Assembly: GCA_028716025.1 (NCBI GenBank)
Contig: JAQUQP010000092.1
Coordinates: 1-7,291 of the forward strand
Direction: 5' to 3'
DNA length: 7,291 nt
Source of the DNA: a bacterium
Lineage (GTDB): Bacteria; UBA6262
Shown here: positions 1 to 5,210 of the stretch, piece after piece
Layout: every line of letters starts with the position of its first letter
Position numbering within the stretch: position 1 is the first letter of the stretch
The notes under the pieces: generated by a model
The model's database searches: none
Told to the model about the DNA's origin: nothing
What the model saw: only the letters and a program-made list of their open reading frames with translations
Made by a program: the position numbers and the translations under genes

Positions 1-1
1 A

Positions 2-280
2 AGGCTGGCAGCCCCGGCGCAAATTATCAGAGGCCTCCTGCTGGCGACAGCCATATACCCTTTTCGGGCTGTTATTCTAGAAAGCCGGTATGGCTGGTTA
101 AAGTTGTTCTGGTTAATGTTTGTGCTCACCGGCATTGGCGCGGTGATTACCGGTCCCGGTTCAATAGAAGGTTTTTTGTACACTAGGTTTGCCTATAATC
201 CCTTAATTGGGCTGCCGGAAATCACTCTGCAAATGCTGGTTTTCTCCTGGCTATTTTGGAAGCGGCAAGATCGCTGGTAA
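2..280 (+). CDS. Integral membrane protein, C-terminal fragment (5' end outside window)
   Basis: An open frame enters from the left edge and ends at TAA 278-280, giving the last 92 residues of a protein whose start is not in the window. The fragment is hydrophobic: one segment begins near residue 10 (RGLLLATAIYPF), a second near residue 36 (WLMFVLTGIGAVI), and a third near the end (LQMLVFSWLFW), followed by a short basic tail (KRQDRW). A GPGSIEG stretch lies between helices 2 and 3. This is a plain polytopic membrane protein; the family is not recognised and no function is proposed. A strong intrinsic terminator starts 8 nt after the stop, so this is the last gene of its transcript. Confidence 0.75.
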   Translation, partial: RLAAPAQIIRGLLLATAIYPFRAVILESRYGWLKLFWLMFVLTGIGAVITGPGSIEGFLYTRFAYNPLIGLPEITLQMLVFSWLFWKRQDRW

Positions 281-287
281 GAATAAG

Positions 288-319
288 AAACGCCCCCTGG
301 TCTTTTTGGGGGTGTTTTA
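288..319 (+). terminator. Intrinsic terminator of the upstream membrane-protein gene
   Basis: The arms AAACGCCCCC (288-297) and GGGGGTGTTT (308-317) pair over 10 bp with a single G-U pair and enclose a 10-nt loop. The right arm ends in a T run. The stem lies 8 nt beyond the TAA at 278-280. The flanking A and T runs would let it work weakly in both directions, but no minus-strand gene approaches it. Confidence 0.85.
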
Positions 320-360
320 TATTTATAATATAATTCACAACATATAAGAAAAATATATAG

Positions 361-394
361 GACAAAATGCAATATATAATTGACAAAATGCAAT
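361..394 (+). repeat. 13-bp direct repeat overlapping the xre promoter (candidate operator)
   Basis: GACAAAATGCAAT occurs at 361-373 and again, perfectly, at 382-394. The two starts are 21 bp apart, about two helical turns, so both copies lie on the same face of the DNA. Similarity continues weakly for a further 5 bp. The second copy contains most of the -35 hexamer (380-385). Inference: a binding site for the XRE protein encoded just downstream, or for another repressor. Confidence 0.6.
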
Positions 395-408
395 CAATAA
401 GGTACAAT
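380..408 (+). promoter_or_regulatory. Sigma-A promoter of the xre operon
   Basis: TTGACA at 380-385 and TACAAT at 403-408 are separated by exactly 17 bp: a perfect -35 and a 5/6 -10. Transcription should begin near 414-416. This makes an XRE start upstream of the promoter impossible and favours the GTG at 451, which has AAAGGAG at 433-439. Confidence 0.85.
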
Positions 409-450
409 TGTGGCGGGAGATACAATGTGACCAAAGGAGCTGAGGTTCTG

Positions 451-645
451 GTGAAAAACAAAAAGATGAAAATAGCTAGAATCGAATGTGATGTATCACA
501 GGAAAGATTAGCTGAAATGGTCGGTGTAACCAGGCAGACTATTAGCCTCATTGAATCAGGCAATTACAATCCGACCTTGAAGTTATGCAGCGACATATGT
601 AAGGCGCTAAATAAAACCTTAAACGATTTATTCTGGGAGGGATGA
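451..645 (+). CDS. Small XRE-family HTH transcriptional regulator (YozG-like)
   Basis: This is a 64-aa cytoplasmic DNA-binding protein made almost entirely of one HTH_3/Cro-C1 domain. The helix-turn-helix spans about residues 17-35 (SQERLAEMVGVTRQTIS). It is followed by the family-typical IESGNYNPTLKL segment and a C-terminal helix ending NDLFWEG. The length matches the 60-70 aa YozG-like repressors that commonly sit beside small membrane proteins. The GTG at 451 was chosen because AAAGGAG lies 11 nt upstream; in-frame starts at 367 and 427 lie before or at the expected transcript start. ATG 466 is a possible shorter start. Its stop is 3 nt from the next ATG, so the two genes are co-transcribed. 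The direct repeat in its promoter suggests negative autoregulation (inference). Confidence 0.9.
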   Translation: MKNKKMKIARIECDVSQERLAEMVGVTRQTISLIESGNYNPTLKLCSDICKALNKTLNDLFWEG

Positions 646-648
646 TAT

Positions 649-1107
649 ATGAACGCCGATAAGATAGCTAAAGAAGCCAAAACTATTGTGATCGCTAATC
701 TAAGCTTAGGGACTGTGCTATTGGTGACCGGGATAATATTAAACGTGTTGGCTGTAATCCAAAATGCTAAGGCCGTGGTTGCTTTATCCTTTATTCCCTT
801 TGGGATTGCCTTGACATATTTCGTTAAACTGTGGATGTTAACCAGGTCTCCGGAAAAAATACGCAGTATTATTATCCATGAAACTGATGAACGTCTGGTA
901 GCTTTGAAAAACGAAGCAGATGCGACAACCTTTAGAATCCTGAAGTGGACTTTGTTCTTAACGTATATGGGTTATACTTTAATGGTTCCGGAAGATATTT
1001 TCGAGTCGATTGGCTGGTGGATACTGCTAACTCTGTTATTTGTAGCGTTCTTTTTGCAGGGCATACTGTACAAATCAATCATGGATAAAAACACTCCGAA
1101 GGAGTGA
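649..1107 (+). CDS. Four-helix membrane protein, DUF2178-like, partner of XRE regulator
   Basis: A 152-aa integral membrane protein. Hydrophobic helices lie at about residues 13-37, 41-64, 97-113 and 120-143. Between helices 2 and 3 is a cytoplasm-type loop with the sequence HETDERLVALKNEADATT. The DER...A..T pattern in such a loop is characteristic of small membrane proteins annotated DUF2178 and relatives that are encoded next to YozG-type XRE regulators. That family call rests on memory of the pattern, not a search. The molecular function is unknown; roles in sensing or controlling the regulator are often suggested but unproven. GGGAGGG (635-641) with a 7-nt spacer fixes the start. The stop codon lies inside the terminator hairpin of the convergent ABC operon. 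Confidence 0.85.
   Translation: MNADKIAKEAKTIVIANLSLGTVLLVTGIILNVLAVIQNAKAVVALSFIPFGIALTYFVKLWMLTRSPEKIRSIIIHETDERLVALKNEADATTFRILKWTLFLTYMGYTLMVPEDIFESIGWWILLTLLFVAFFLQGILYKSIMDKNTPKE
1087..1106 (-). terminator. Intrinsic terminator of the ABC exporter operon, inside the opposing gene
   Basis: Read on the minus strand, CACTCC-TTC-GGAGTG (1106-1092) forms a perfect 6-bp stem with a 3-nt loop, followed directly by TTTTT (1091-1087). It begins 9 nt past the permease stop (1117-1115). It lies wholly within the last codons of the convergent membrane-protein gene and includes two bases of that gene's stop codon. It lacks a T run on the plus strand and so should act only on the minus-strand transcript. 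Confidence 0.75.
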
Positions 1108-1114
1108 TAGAACC

Positions 1115-1915
1115 TCAAAGTGGGAGGTTACGGCGGTTGAATGATATCATTCCGCCGGTATACATGACTATCGCCAAGCCGGTGAGGATGATCATAGTGG
1201 TAACGGGGAAGGAACCCCCGGCCAGTATTTCTATGGGGTCCAGCAGCGTAAACAGTGAGAAATTGCCGATCCAGGCATATTGTTCACTCACATTAGCCAG
1301 CATATTAAGGACGAAAAAGGCAATTGGAATCCCTGCGCCAAAGGCCAGGGAATATTTGATGTCATCAAACACACATGAGAAGAAGAAGCATATCCCGCTG
1401 ATGGCGTAGAAAGTAAGCAGGGTAACAAGGTTTAGCAGTAGGAAGCCGCCGGTATCCAGTTGTCCGGGAAACGCGGCTTGGCTGATAGCGATTCCGGCAA
1501 ATGTTACCAGCCCGAACAATATGGTGACACTGACCAGCAGAAAAATCGCCTGGGTAGCGACGATAGTTAAACGGGAGTTGGGCGTGGATAAGAGATAGGC
1601 CATCGAGCCGGAATCCACGTGCTTGGCGACCAGCCGGTTGGCGATAATGATACAGTAAATCATCGGAAACATGATGGCGATAAAGCCGTAATAATAGTTG
1701 CCCAGGAAGGATGTCAGACCGGCGCCGAGCATTTCAAAGCCCATGGCCGCCACCAGCTCTCTGGGTAATGTCTCCAGCATGGCATTAAGCCCGGCCAGGC
1801 TTTCCGGGTCAAACATGGAGATAATGATGGCCAGGTACATCATCATAATCGCCAAAAAGATCAGCCCAATTAACCAGTTAGCCCTGGTGGTTGCTTTAAA
1901 TAACGTGGGATTCAA
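1115..1915 (-). CDS. ABC-2 type exporter, permease subunit
   Basis: A 266-aa polytopic membrane protein with about six hydrophobic segments, near residues 14-34, 72-94, 117-140, 156-182, 187-207 and 237-257. The loop after the second helix carries DSGSMAYLLSTPNSR, matching the G.MEYLLS.P.SR element conserved in ABC-2 permeases. An extracytoplasmic loop with two prolines lies at about 35-70. It is encoded 2 nt after its ATPase. The start is TTG (1915-1913), supported by AGGGGG (1931-1926) with a 10-nt spacer and by a typical N-terminus (NPTLFKATTRANW). Together the two subunits should form an exporter in the cytoplasmic membrane; the substrate (lipid, peptide or drug) cannot be told from sequence. 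Transcription ends in the hairpin at 1106-1087. Confidence 0.9.
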   Translation of the reverse strand: MNPTLFKATTRANWLIGLIFLAIMMMYLAIIISMFDPESLAGLNAMLETLPRELVAAMGFEMLGAGLTSFLGNYYYGFIAIMFPMIYCIIIANRLVAKHVDSGSMAYLLSTPNSRLTIVATQAIFLLVSVTILFGLVTFAGIAISQAAFPGQLDTGGFLLLNLVTLLTFYAISGICFFFSCVFDDIKYSLAFGAGIPIAFFVLNMLANVSEQYAWIGNFSLFTLLDPIEILAGGSFPVTTMIILTGLAIVMYTGGMISFNRRNLPL

Positions 1916-1917
1916 TA

Positions 1918-2808
1918 TTATCTTGCCCCCTGCCCGTAGTATTTCATAAAGATCTCTTCCAAGCTCTGGGATAGGACGTCAATCCCCTGTACTTGACACC
2001 TGGCCAGGGTGTGAATGAACCGGTCATAATCGGAGCTGATAATTACTTCCACTCGATTCCCGGTTACTTTACCAATCTCCAGTCCGCTTGATTTCAGCGC
2101 CTGCACATCTTCCGGCGAAGCGACAGTAACGTTAAAAGCCTTGCGTTGCGAGGCTTTTAAGGAATGAACATCTTCTATCGCCACCAGCTTACCTTCCCTG
2201 ATAACACCTGCCCGGTCACAGGTGCGGTCTATTTCTTCAAAGCTGTGTGAGGACATCAGGATTGTCTTGCCCCGAGTTTTTTCCTCCAGAATCAGATCGC
2301 TGAATGTCTTTTGCATCAGTGGGTCTAAACCGCTGGTCGGTTCGTCAAGGATATATACCTCAGGGTCATGCATAAAGGCGGCGACAAGCGCCACTTTTTG
2401 TTTCATTCCTTTGGACATCTTACGGATTTTCTGACTTGGGTCCAGTTCGAGCTTCTCAATCAGACTGCTCGTTCTGGATTTATCTTTTATGCCGCGCATC
2501 TCGCGCATAAATTGGAGAAACCCGGCGCCGGTCATTTCCTCAAAAAACGCGATTTCTCCGGGTAGATAACCAAGGGATTTATGGATCTCCTTGGCCCGGG
2601 TGCGGCAGTCCAGTCCGTTTATTGTACAACTGCCCTGGTCGGCATTGGTAAAGCCCATTAATTGGCGAATAGTGGTGGTCTTACCGGAGCCGTTGGGACC
2701 CAGGTAACCAAACACTTCACCGTCGTTGACAGAAAAAGATAAATTAAAAATGCCTTTACCGCTCTGGTAAGTCTTGGTAAGGTTTTTTACCTCAATAATT
2801 TTACTCAC
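1918..2808 (-). CDS. ABC-2 type exporter, ATP-binding subunit
   Basis: A 296-aa cytoplasmic ATPase that powers the adjacent permease. Walker A is GPNGSGKTT at 37-45. The signature motif is the variant MSKGMKQK at 131-138, common in the multidrug/NatA-like (ABC-2) subfamily. Walker B is VYILDEPTSGLDP at 151-163, including the D-loop, and the switch histidine is in SSHSFEEID near 187-193. All catalytic residues are present. A C-terminal domain of about 85 residues ends SLEEIFMKYYG, usual for this subfamily. The start used is GTG 2808-2806, but its only Shine-Dalgarno-like sequence (GAGGTGAG, 2811-2804) overlaps the codon itself; see findings. It is first in the operon and no dedicated regulator is adjacent on the same strand. 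Confidence 0.93.
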   Translation of the reverse strand: MSKIIEVKNLTKTYQSGKGIFNLSFSVNDGEVFGYLGPNGSGKTTTIRQLMGFTNADQGSCTINGLDCRTRAKEIHKSLGYLPGEIAFFEEMTGAGFLQFMREMRGIKDKSRTSSLIEKLELDPSQKIRKMSKGMKQKVALVAAFMHDPEVYILDEPTSGLDPLMQKTFSDLILEEKTRGKTILMSSHSFEEIDRTCDRAGVIREGKLVAIEDVHSLKASQRKAFNVTVASPEDVQALKSSGLEIGKVTGNRVEVIISSDYDRFIHTLARCQVQGIDVLSQSLEEIFMKYYGQGAR

Positions 2809-2840
2809 CTCGTATTCAGGCGCTTTATTTATTCAAGCAT

Positions 2841-2846
2841 ATTATA
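2841..2846 (-). promoter_or_regulatory. -10 element of the ABC exporter operon promoter
   Basis: On the minus strand a perfect TATAAT (2846-2841) lies about 33 nt before the GTG start, placing the transcript start near 2834. No good -35 is visible at 16-18 bp (candidates resemble GTATGT or TGTATG). This would fit a promoter that depends on an activator, or a weak one. Confidence 0.5.
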
Positions 2847-2923
2847 GACTATGTGGCCCGAAAACATACAGAAAGCCTGTCTCAGGTTCCGCGGGTGACC
2901 AGGGAGTAAGTATAAGGAGCCAA

Positions 2924-2958
2924 AATGAAAAGCCCTTGGCAGGCAAGGGCTTTTCATT
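2924..2958 (-). terminator. Perfect 15-bp stem terminator after the caspase-like gene
   Basis: AATGAAAAGCCCTTG (2924-2938) and its exact complement CAAGGGCTTTTCATT (2944-2958) enclose a 5-nt loop (2939-2943). On the minus strand the GC core GCCCTTG/CAAGGGC is followed by TTTTCATTTT. The hairpin starts within the stop codon of the caspase-like gene (TAA, 2959-2957). Because it is symmetrical and A/T flanked it could also stop plus-strand transcription, insulating the divergent ABC operon promoter region. Confidence 0.9.
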
Positions 2959-3766
2959 AACCTGAATCACAGTAACTAAAAAACTTATTGGCAACGTTTG
3001 TATCTGTGCCGTCTCCTGGAGCCGACCATTTGTAACCGGCAATTTGGTGCGCGCGATAGGGATCGCCCAATAAGGTCCGGGCATACCCAACAGCCGCAGA
3101 GGTCCATGTTGAATAGTAAGTTGATCCGTTAGGGTCAGTGCCACCATTTTGGTCATTTAGCAAACTGCAAGCTGTTAAAAAAACATGTTTAATATTATGA
3201 TCCCAACGTGATTCAGTTTTTGTTTTTGCGTCATCTATCCAATGAGCCCCTACTGCCCAGTCAGCGGGTTTAAGGTCGTCATAGACAGGTTCAAAATAAG
3301 GATTTGGATGTGTAGCACTTGCCGGATGGCCACAAGGCCACCAGAACGGATATCCCATGTCCTGGTTATTGGTATGGGTCCAGCTTCCGTCAAACCGCAA
3401 CAAATCGTATTTCAATACTCCATCAACACTCTTTTTTACAGGGCTTAGGTCGTTCTTGTAAAATGGAATAAACCCGTCATGAAAACCATGACCACTGTAA
3501 TACAATAACCGCGCTTTTACTGTGTCGTCCGGATAATCGGTGAGGTCATTGTGATATGGTTCAGCGCCGTTATTATTGGTTTTCAAAGTATTGGAGGTCC
3601 AGGTCGCAGATTTGGCATCAAGTTTAGCTTTAAAGGCGTCAGCATCACTATCACTACCTTGACCCGCATAAACCAGATAGGATTTATAAGCGTACGCGGG
3701 AACCGTTATTGAAAAAACCATCATAAATACAGCAATAATGCTTACTGCTGCTTTAATTCTTTTCAC
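2957..3766 (-). CDS. Secreted caspase-fold-like protein (putative clan CD cysteine peptidase)
   Basis: About 269 residues with a signal peptide: basic KRIK, a hydrophobic core to about residue 19, and AYA followed by YKSY, with predicted cleavage near residue 26. LLYYSGHGFHDGF puts a His-Gly pair at 93-94 after a hydrophobic strand, and HVFLTACSLLN puts a Cys at 200 after another; this is the His/Cys dyad arrangement of caspase, gingipain and clostripain-like peptidases. The His-Cys gap of 107 residues is long and holds a Trp/Pro-rich insert (near YPFWWPCGHP). Activity is inferred, not shown; it may belong to an uncharacterised DUF such as DUF6345, which I cannot confirm. GTG 3766 was chosen because AGAGGTGA (3780-3773) is well spaced for it; ATG 3772 sits almost against that site. 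It lies about 60 nt after the lipoprotein gene, probably in the same operon. Confidence 0.75.
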   Translation of the reverse strand: MKRIKAAVSIIAVFMMVFSITVPAYAYKSYLVYAGQGSDSDADAFKAKLDAKSATWTSNTLKTNNNGAEPYHNDLTDYPDDTVKARLLYYSGHGFHDGFIPFYKNDLSPVKKSVDGVLKYDLLRFDGSWTHTNNQDMGYPFWWPCGHPASATHPNPYFEPVYDDLKPADWAVGAHWIDDAKTKTESRWDHNIKHVFLTACSLLNDQNGGTDPNGSTYYSTWTSAAVGYARTLLGDPYRAHQIAGYKWSAPGDGTDTNVANKFFSYCDSG

Positions 3767-3825
3767 TAACATTCACCTCTGTTTTTCTAAATTCTTCGTA
3801 GATTCGTATTAAGTCTGGTGGTAAA

Positions 3826-4446
3826 TTATATTTGTTGCTTATCAATTGAATGACCATAGTAAGCAACTCCACCATAGTAATAGTCTCGGCCTCCATCCAA
3901 TATGACCTTTTGTGTTCCTTGAAGAGTACCGTCTGGCCTCATAGGAAATCCAAGTTTTTGAACCTCCTCTAGATGTGGTCCGTTTGGTGGATAATCACCC
4001 ACCATTAAGTCTACCGGTTTCTTGTACCACATTACCATAAAAACGGAAGCTTCTTCTTTCTTACCCAGTTCTCCATCTGCCAATATGGTTTCACCTTCTT
4101 TTAGTGGTTCTGGTAAAAAAGGTTTATGCGGTAAAAACCGACCGCACTTTTCGCTAGGGGGTTCTTTGACACCCGGATTAGACATTTCGAACAACCGATT
4201 ACCAGTTGGATGATAAATAATCTTAGTAGCCTTGACACCTTTATCAGCAATAGCCCAAAATGCGTTAAACCAGGGAGAATCTGTTTTTACCCTGGTGATA
4301 TATTTGGGCGTGCCAACATAAATTTCATCCGGTTTGGCAACCAGGGGGTTTTGGGGAGGATGGTAATTAACGGTTTCAGTTTTATTCTGACATCCGGTTA
4401 TTAGCATAAGCATTATGGTCAACAATACGAAGCAGTATTTTTTCAT
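3826..4446 (-). CDS. Putative secreted lipoprotein of unknown function
   Basis: A 206-aa protein with a lipoprotein signal peptide: MKKYCF, a hydrophobic stretch, and the lipobox ITGC with lipidated Cys19. The mature part should be tethered to the outer face of the cytoplasmic membrane. It is polar and rich in Pro, Gly and Tyr, with segments such as IYHPTGNRLFEM (about 76-87) and a Tyr/Gly-rich tail (DYYYGGVAYYGHS). I recognise no domain. The ATG at 4446 is preceded by GGGGGAT (4462-4456) with a 9-nt spacer, a modest ribosome binding site. The caspase-like gene follows on the same strand with no visible terminator or clear promoter between, so the two exported proteins are probably co-expressed and may act together (inference). 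Confidence 0.75.
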   Translation of the reverse strand: MKKYCFVLLTIMLMLITGCQNKTETVNYHPPQNPLVAKPDEIYVGTPKYITRVKTDSPWFNAFWAIADKGVKATKIIYHPTGNRLFEMSNPGVKEPPSEKCGRFLPHKPFLPEPLKEGETILADGELGKKEEASVFMVMWYKKPVDLMVGDYPPNGPHLEEVQKLGFPMRPDGTLQGTQKVILDGGRDYYYGGVAYYGHSIDKQQI

Positions 4447-4468
4447 AGAAAGTCGATCCCCCGTTACT

Positions 4469-4492
4469 ATTACATAATTTATTACATAATTT
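4469..4492. repeat. Perfect 12-bp tandem repeat upstream of the lipoprotein gene
   Basis: ATTACATAATTT occurs twice head to tail (4469-4480 and 4481-4492), 23 nt before the lipoprotein ATG on the minus strand. Read on that strand it gives TATGTAATAAATTATGTAAT, which holds several -10-like hexamers but no convincing -35 upstream. It could be the core of the promoter or a binding site; no clear sigma-A promoter for the lipoprotein operon was found elsewhere between 4447 and 4729. Confidence 0.5.
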
Positions 4493-4576
4493 GCTTATCA
4501 CGCTTCCGCTTTTTAACAATTTATCCTTCCGGCTAGTCTTACAATGCGGGTTTTGAGGGTTAAAACGTGCGTTTTT

Positions 4577-4595
4577 TGTTGCCATATTGACAACA
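4577..4595. promoter_or_regulatory. 19-bp imperfect dyad over the -35 box (candidate operator)
   Basis: TGTTGCCA (4577-4584) and TGACAACA (4588-4595) are inverted copies matching at 7 of 8 positions around a TAT centre. The right half contains most of the -35 hexamer at 4587-4592, so a dimeric regulator bound here would block RNA polymerase. No regulator gene lies immediately beside it. Confidence 0.4.
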
Positions 4596-4615
4596 GCCGG
4601 TGATCATAATATACT
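4587..4615 (+). promoter_or_regulatory. Sigma-A promoter of the DUF6530-like / GIY-YIG-like operon
   Basis: TTGACA (4587-4592) and TATACT (4610-4615) are separated by 17 bp, a near-consensus housekeeping promoter. Transcription should start around 4622, leaving a leader of about 108 nt before the ATG at 4730. The leader is AT-rich and contains an 11-bp tandem repeat and the 7-bp inverted pair TTGGAAA (4615-4621) / TTTCCAA (4670-4676). No known riboswitch was recognised. Confidence 0.8.
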
Positions 4616-4676
4616 TGGAAACAAGGCAGTAGATTACTTAATTACTAAACGACTAAATAATTTACCACATTTCCAA

Positions 4677-4698
4677 CCTTTTAAAAACCTTTTAAAAA
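4677..4698. repeat. 11-bp tandem repeat in the leader of the DUF6530-like gene
   Basis: CCTTTTAAAAA is repeated exactly, 4677-4687 and 4688-4698, each unit holding the self-complementary TTTTAAAA. The unit length is close to one helical turn. It lies 17 nt before the GGAGGGG ribosome binding site. It may be replication slippage in AT-rich DNA or a functional leader element. Confidence 0.55.
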
Positions 4699-4729
4699 TA
4701 AATATCAAAGAGTCGGAGGGGCAAAAAAA

Positions 4730-5209
4730 ATGAAAATACCAACTACCTTAAAACACAAACCGGTTATCGTATCCGAAAACTATGAAAATGTTGACGGCAG
4801 GTATGCCTACAAGACTGATGCCAAGGGCCTTTCGCTAGGACTGGCGCAGTGGAATGATCGCGGCAAGGTAGATGTATCCGCCAAGGTATGGAGACACACA
4901 GGGGAAAAATGGTCCCGGCAGTCTGAAGAATTACCGCTGCACCGGGTATTAGACCTGGCTATTCTCATTTGCAGAGCAAAACTACATTTTAGTGAAGCTT
5001 ATCGATATGAAAAATTATACGATCCAGAAAAACCTGTTATAGATCGAGTGGGTCTCCAAGGCGACGCCATGACGGTGGCGGTGTGTACCGACAACGAAAA
5101 AATTGATGAGGATATCCAGCTTTTCAGCCAGGCCCTCAGCAATGATGATGAACTGCTGGGGGAACGTTTGCACACCCTGGCAGCAGTATTAAAACAGATG
5201 GGGTATTAA
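4730..5209 (+). CDS. DUF6530-like protein of unknown function
   Basis: A 159-aa soluble protein without signal peptide or membrane segments. The body contains YKTDAKGLSLGLAQW (about 27-41), SAKVWRHTGEKWSRQSEELP (about 50-69, very rich in Trp, Arg and Glu) and a hydrophobic helix LHRVLDLAILIC (70-81). The overall sequence recalls the family annotated DUF6530 in Bacillota; this is from memory and needs a profile search. No catalytic motif is evident. ATG 4730 has GGAGGGG (4715-4721) with an 8-nt spacer. The GTG of the next gene lies 1 nt after its stop, indicating tight co-translation. The spacer upstream carries a strong promoter with a possible operator. Confidence 0.8.
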   Translation: MKIPTTLKHKPVIVSENYENVDGRYAYKTDAKGLSLGLAQWNDRGKVDVSAKVWRHTGEKWSRQSEELPLHRVLDLAILICRAKLHFSEAYRYEKLYDPEKPVIDRVGLQGDAMTVAVCTDNEKIDEDIQLFSQALSNDDELLGERLHTLAAVLKQMGY

Positions 5210-5210
5210 T

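Noticed and set aside
367..450. N-terminal extension of the XRE gene from ATG 367 or GTG 427
   Set aside because: ATG 367 lies upstream of the promoter and the expected transcript start (~415); the GTG 427 ribosome site would sit at the extreme 5' end. The HTH family length fits GTG 451.
1104..1409. 101-codon plus-strand ORF opposite the ABC permease
   Set aside because: It is antisense to a clear permease gene; no RBS of its own beyond the hairpin sequence GGAG and no domain.
2842..3156. 104-codon minus-strand ORF across the ABC upstream region and the caspase-like gene end
   Set aside because: It runs through the perfect terminator hairpin and overlaps the caspase-like gene in another frame; no start signal.
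4382..4585. 67-codon minus-strand ORF overlapping the lipoprotein start
   Set aside because: It overlaps the lipoprotein gene out of frame, has no ribosome binding site, and its composition is not protein-like.
4447..4729. Mobile element or MITE suggested by the AT-rich spacer with several short repeats
   Set aside because: No terminal inverted repeats with target-site duplication and no transposase; the repeats are short tandem units near promoters.
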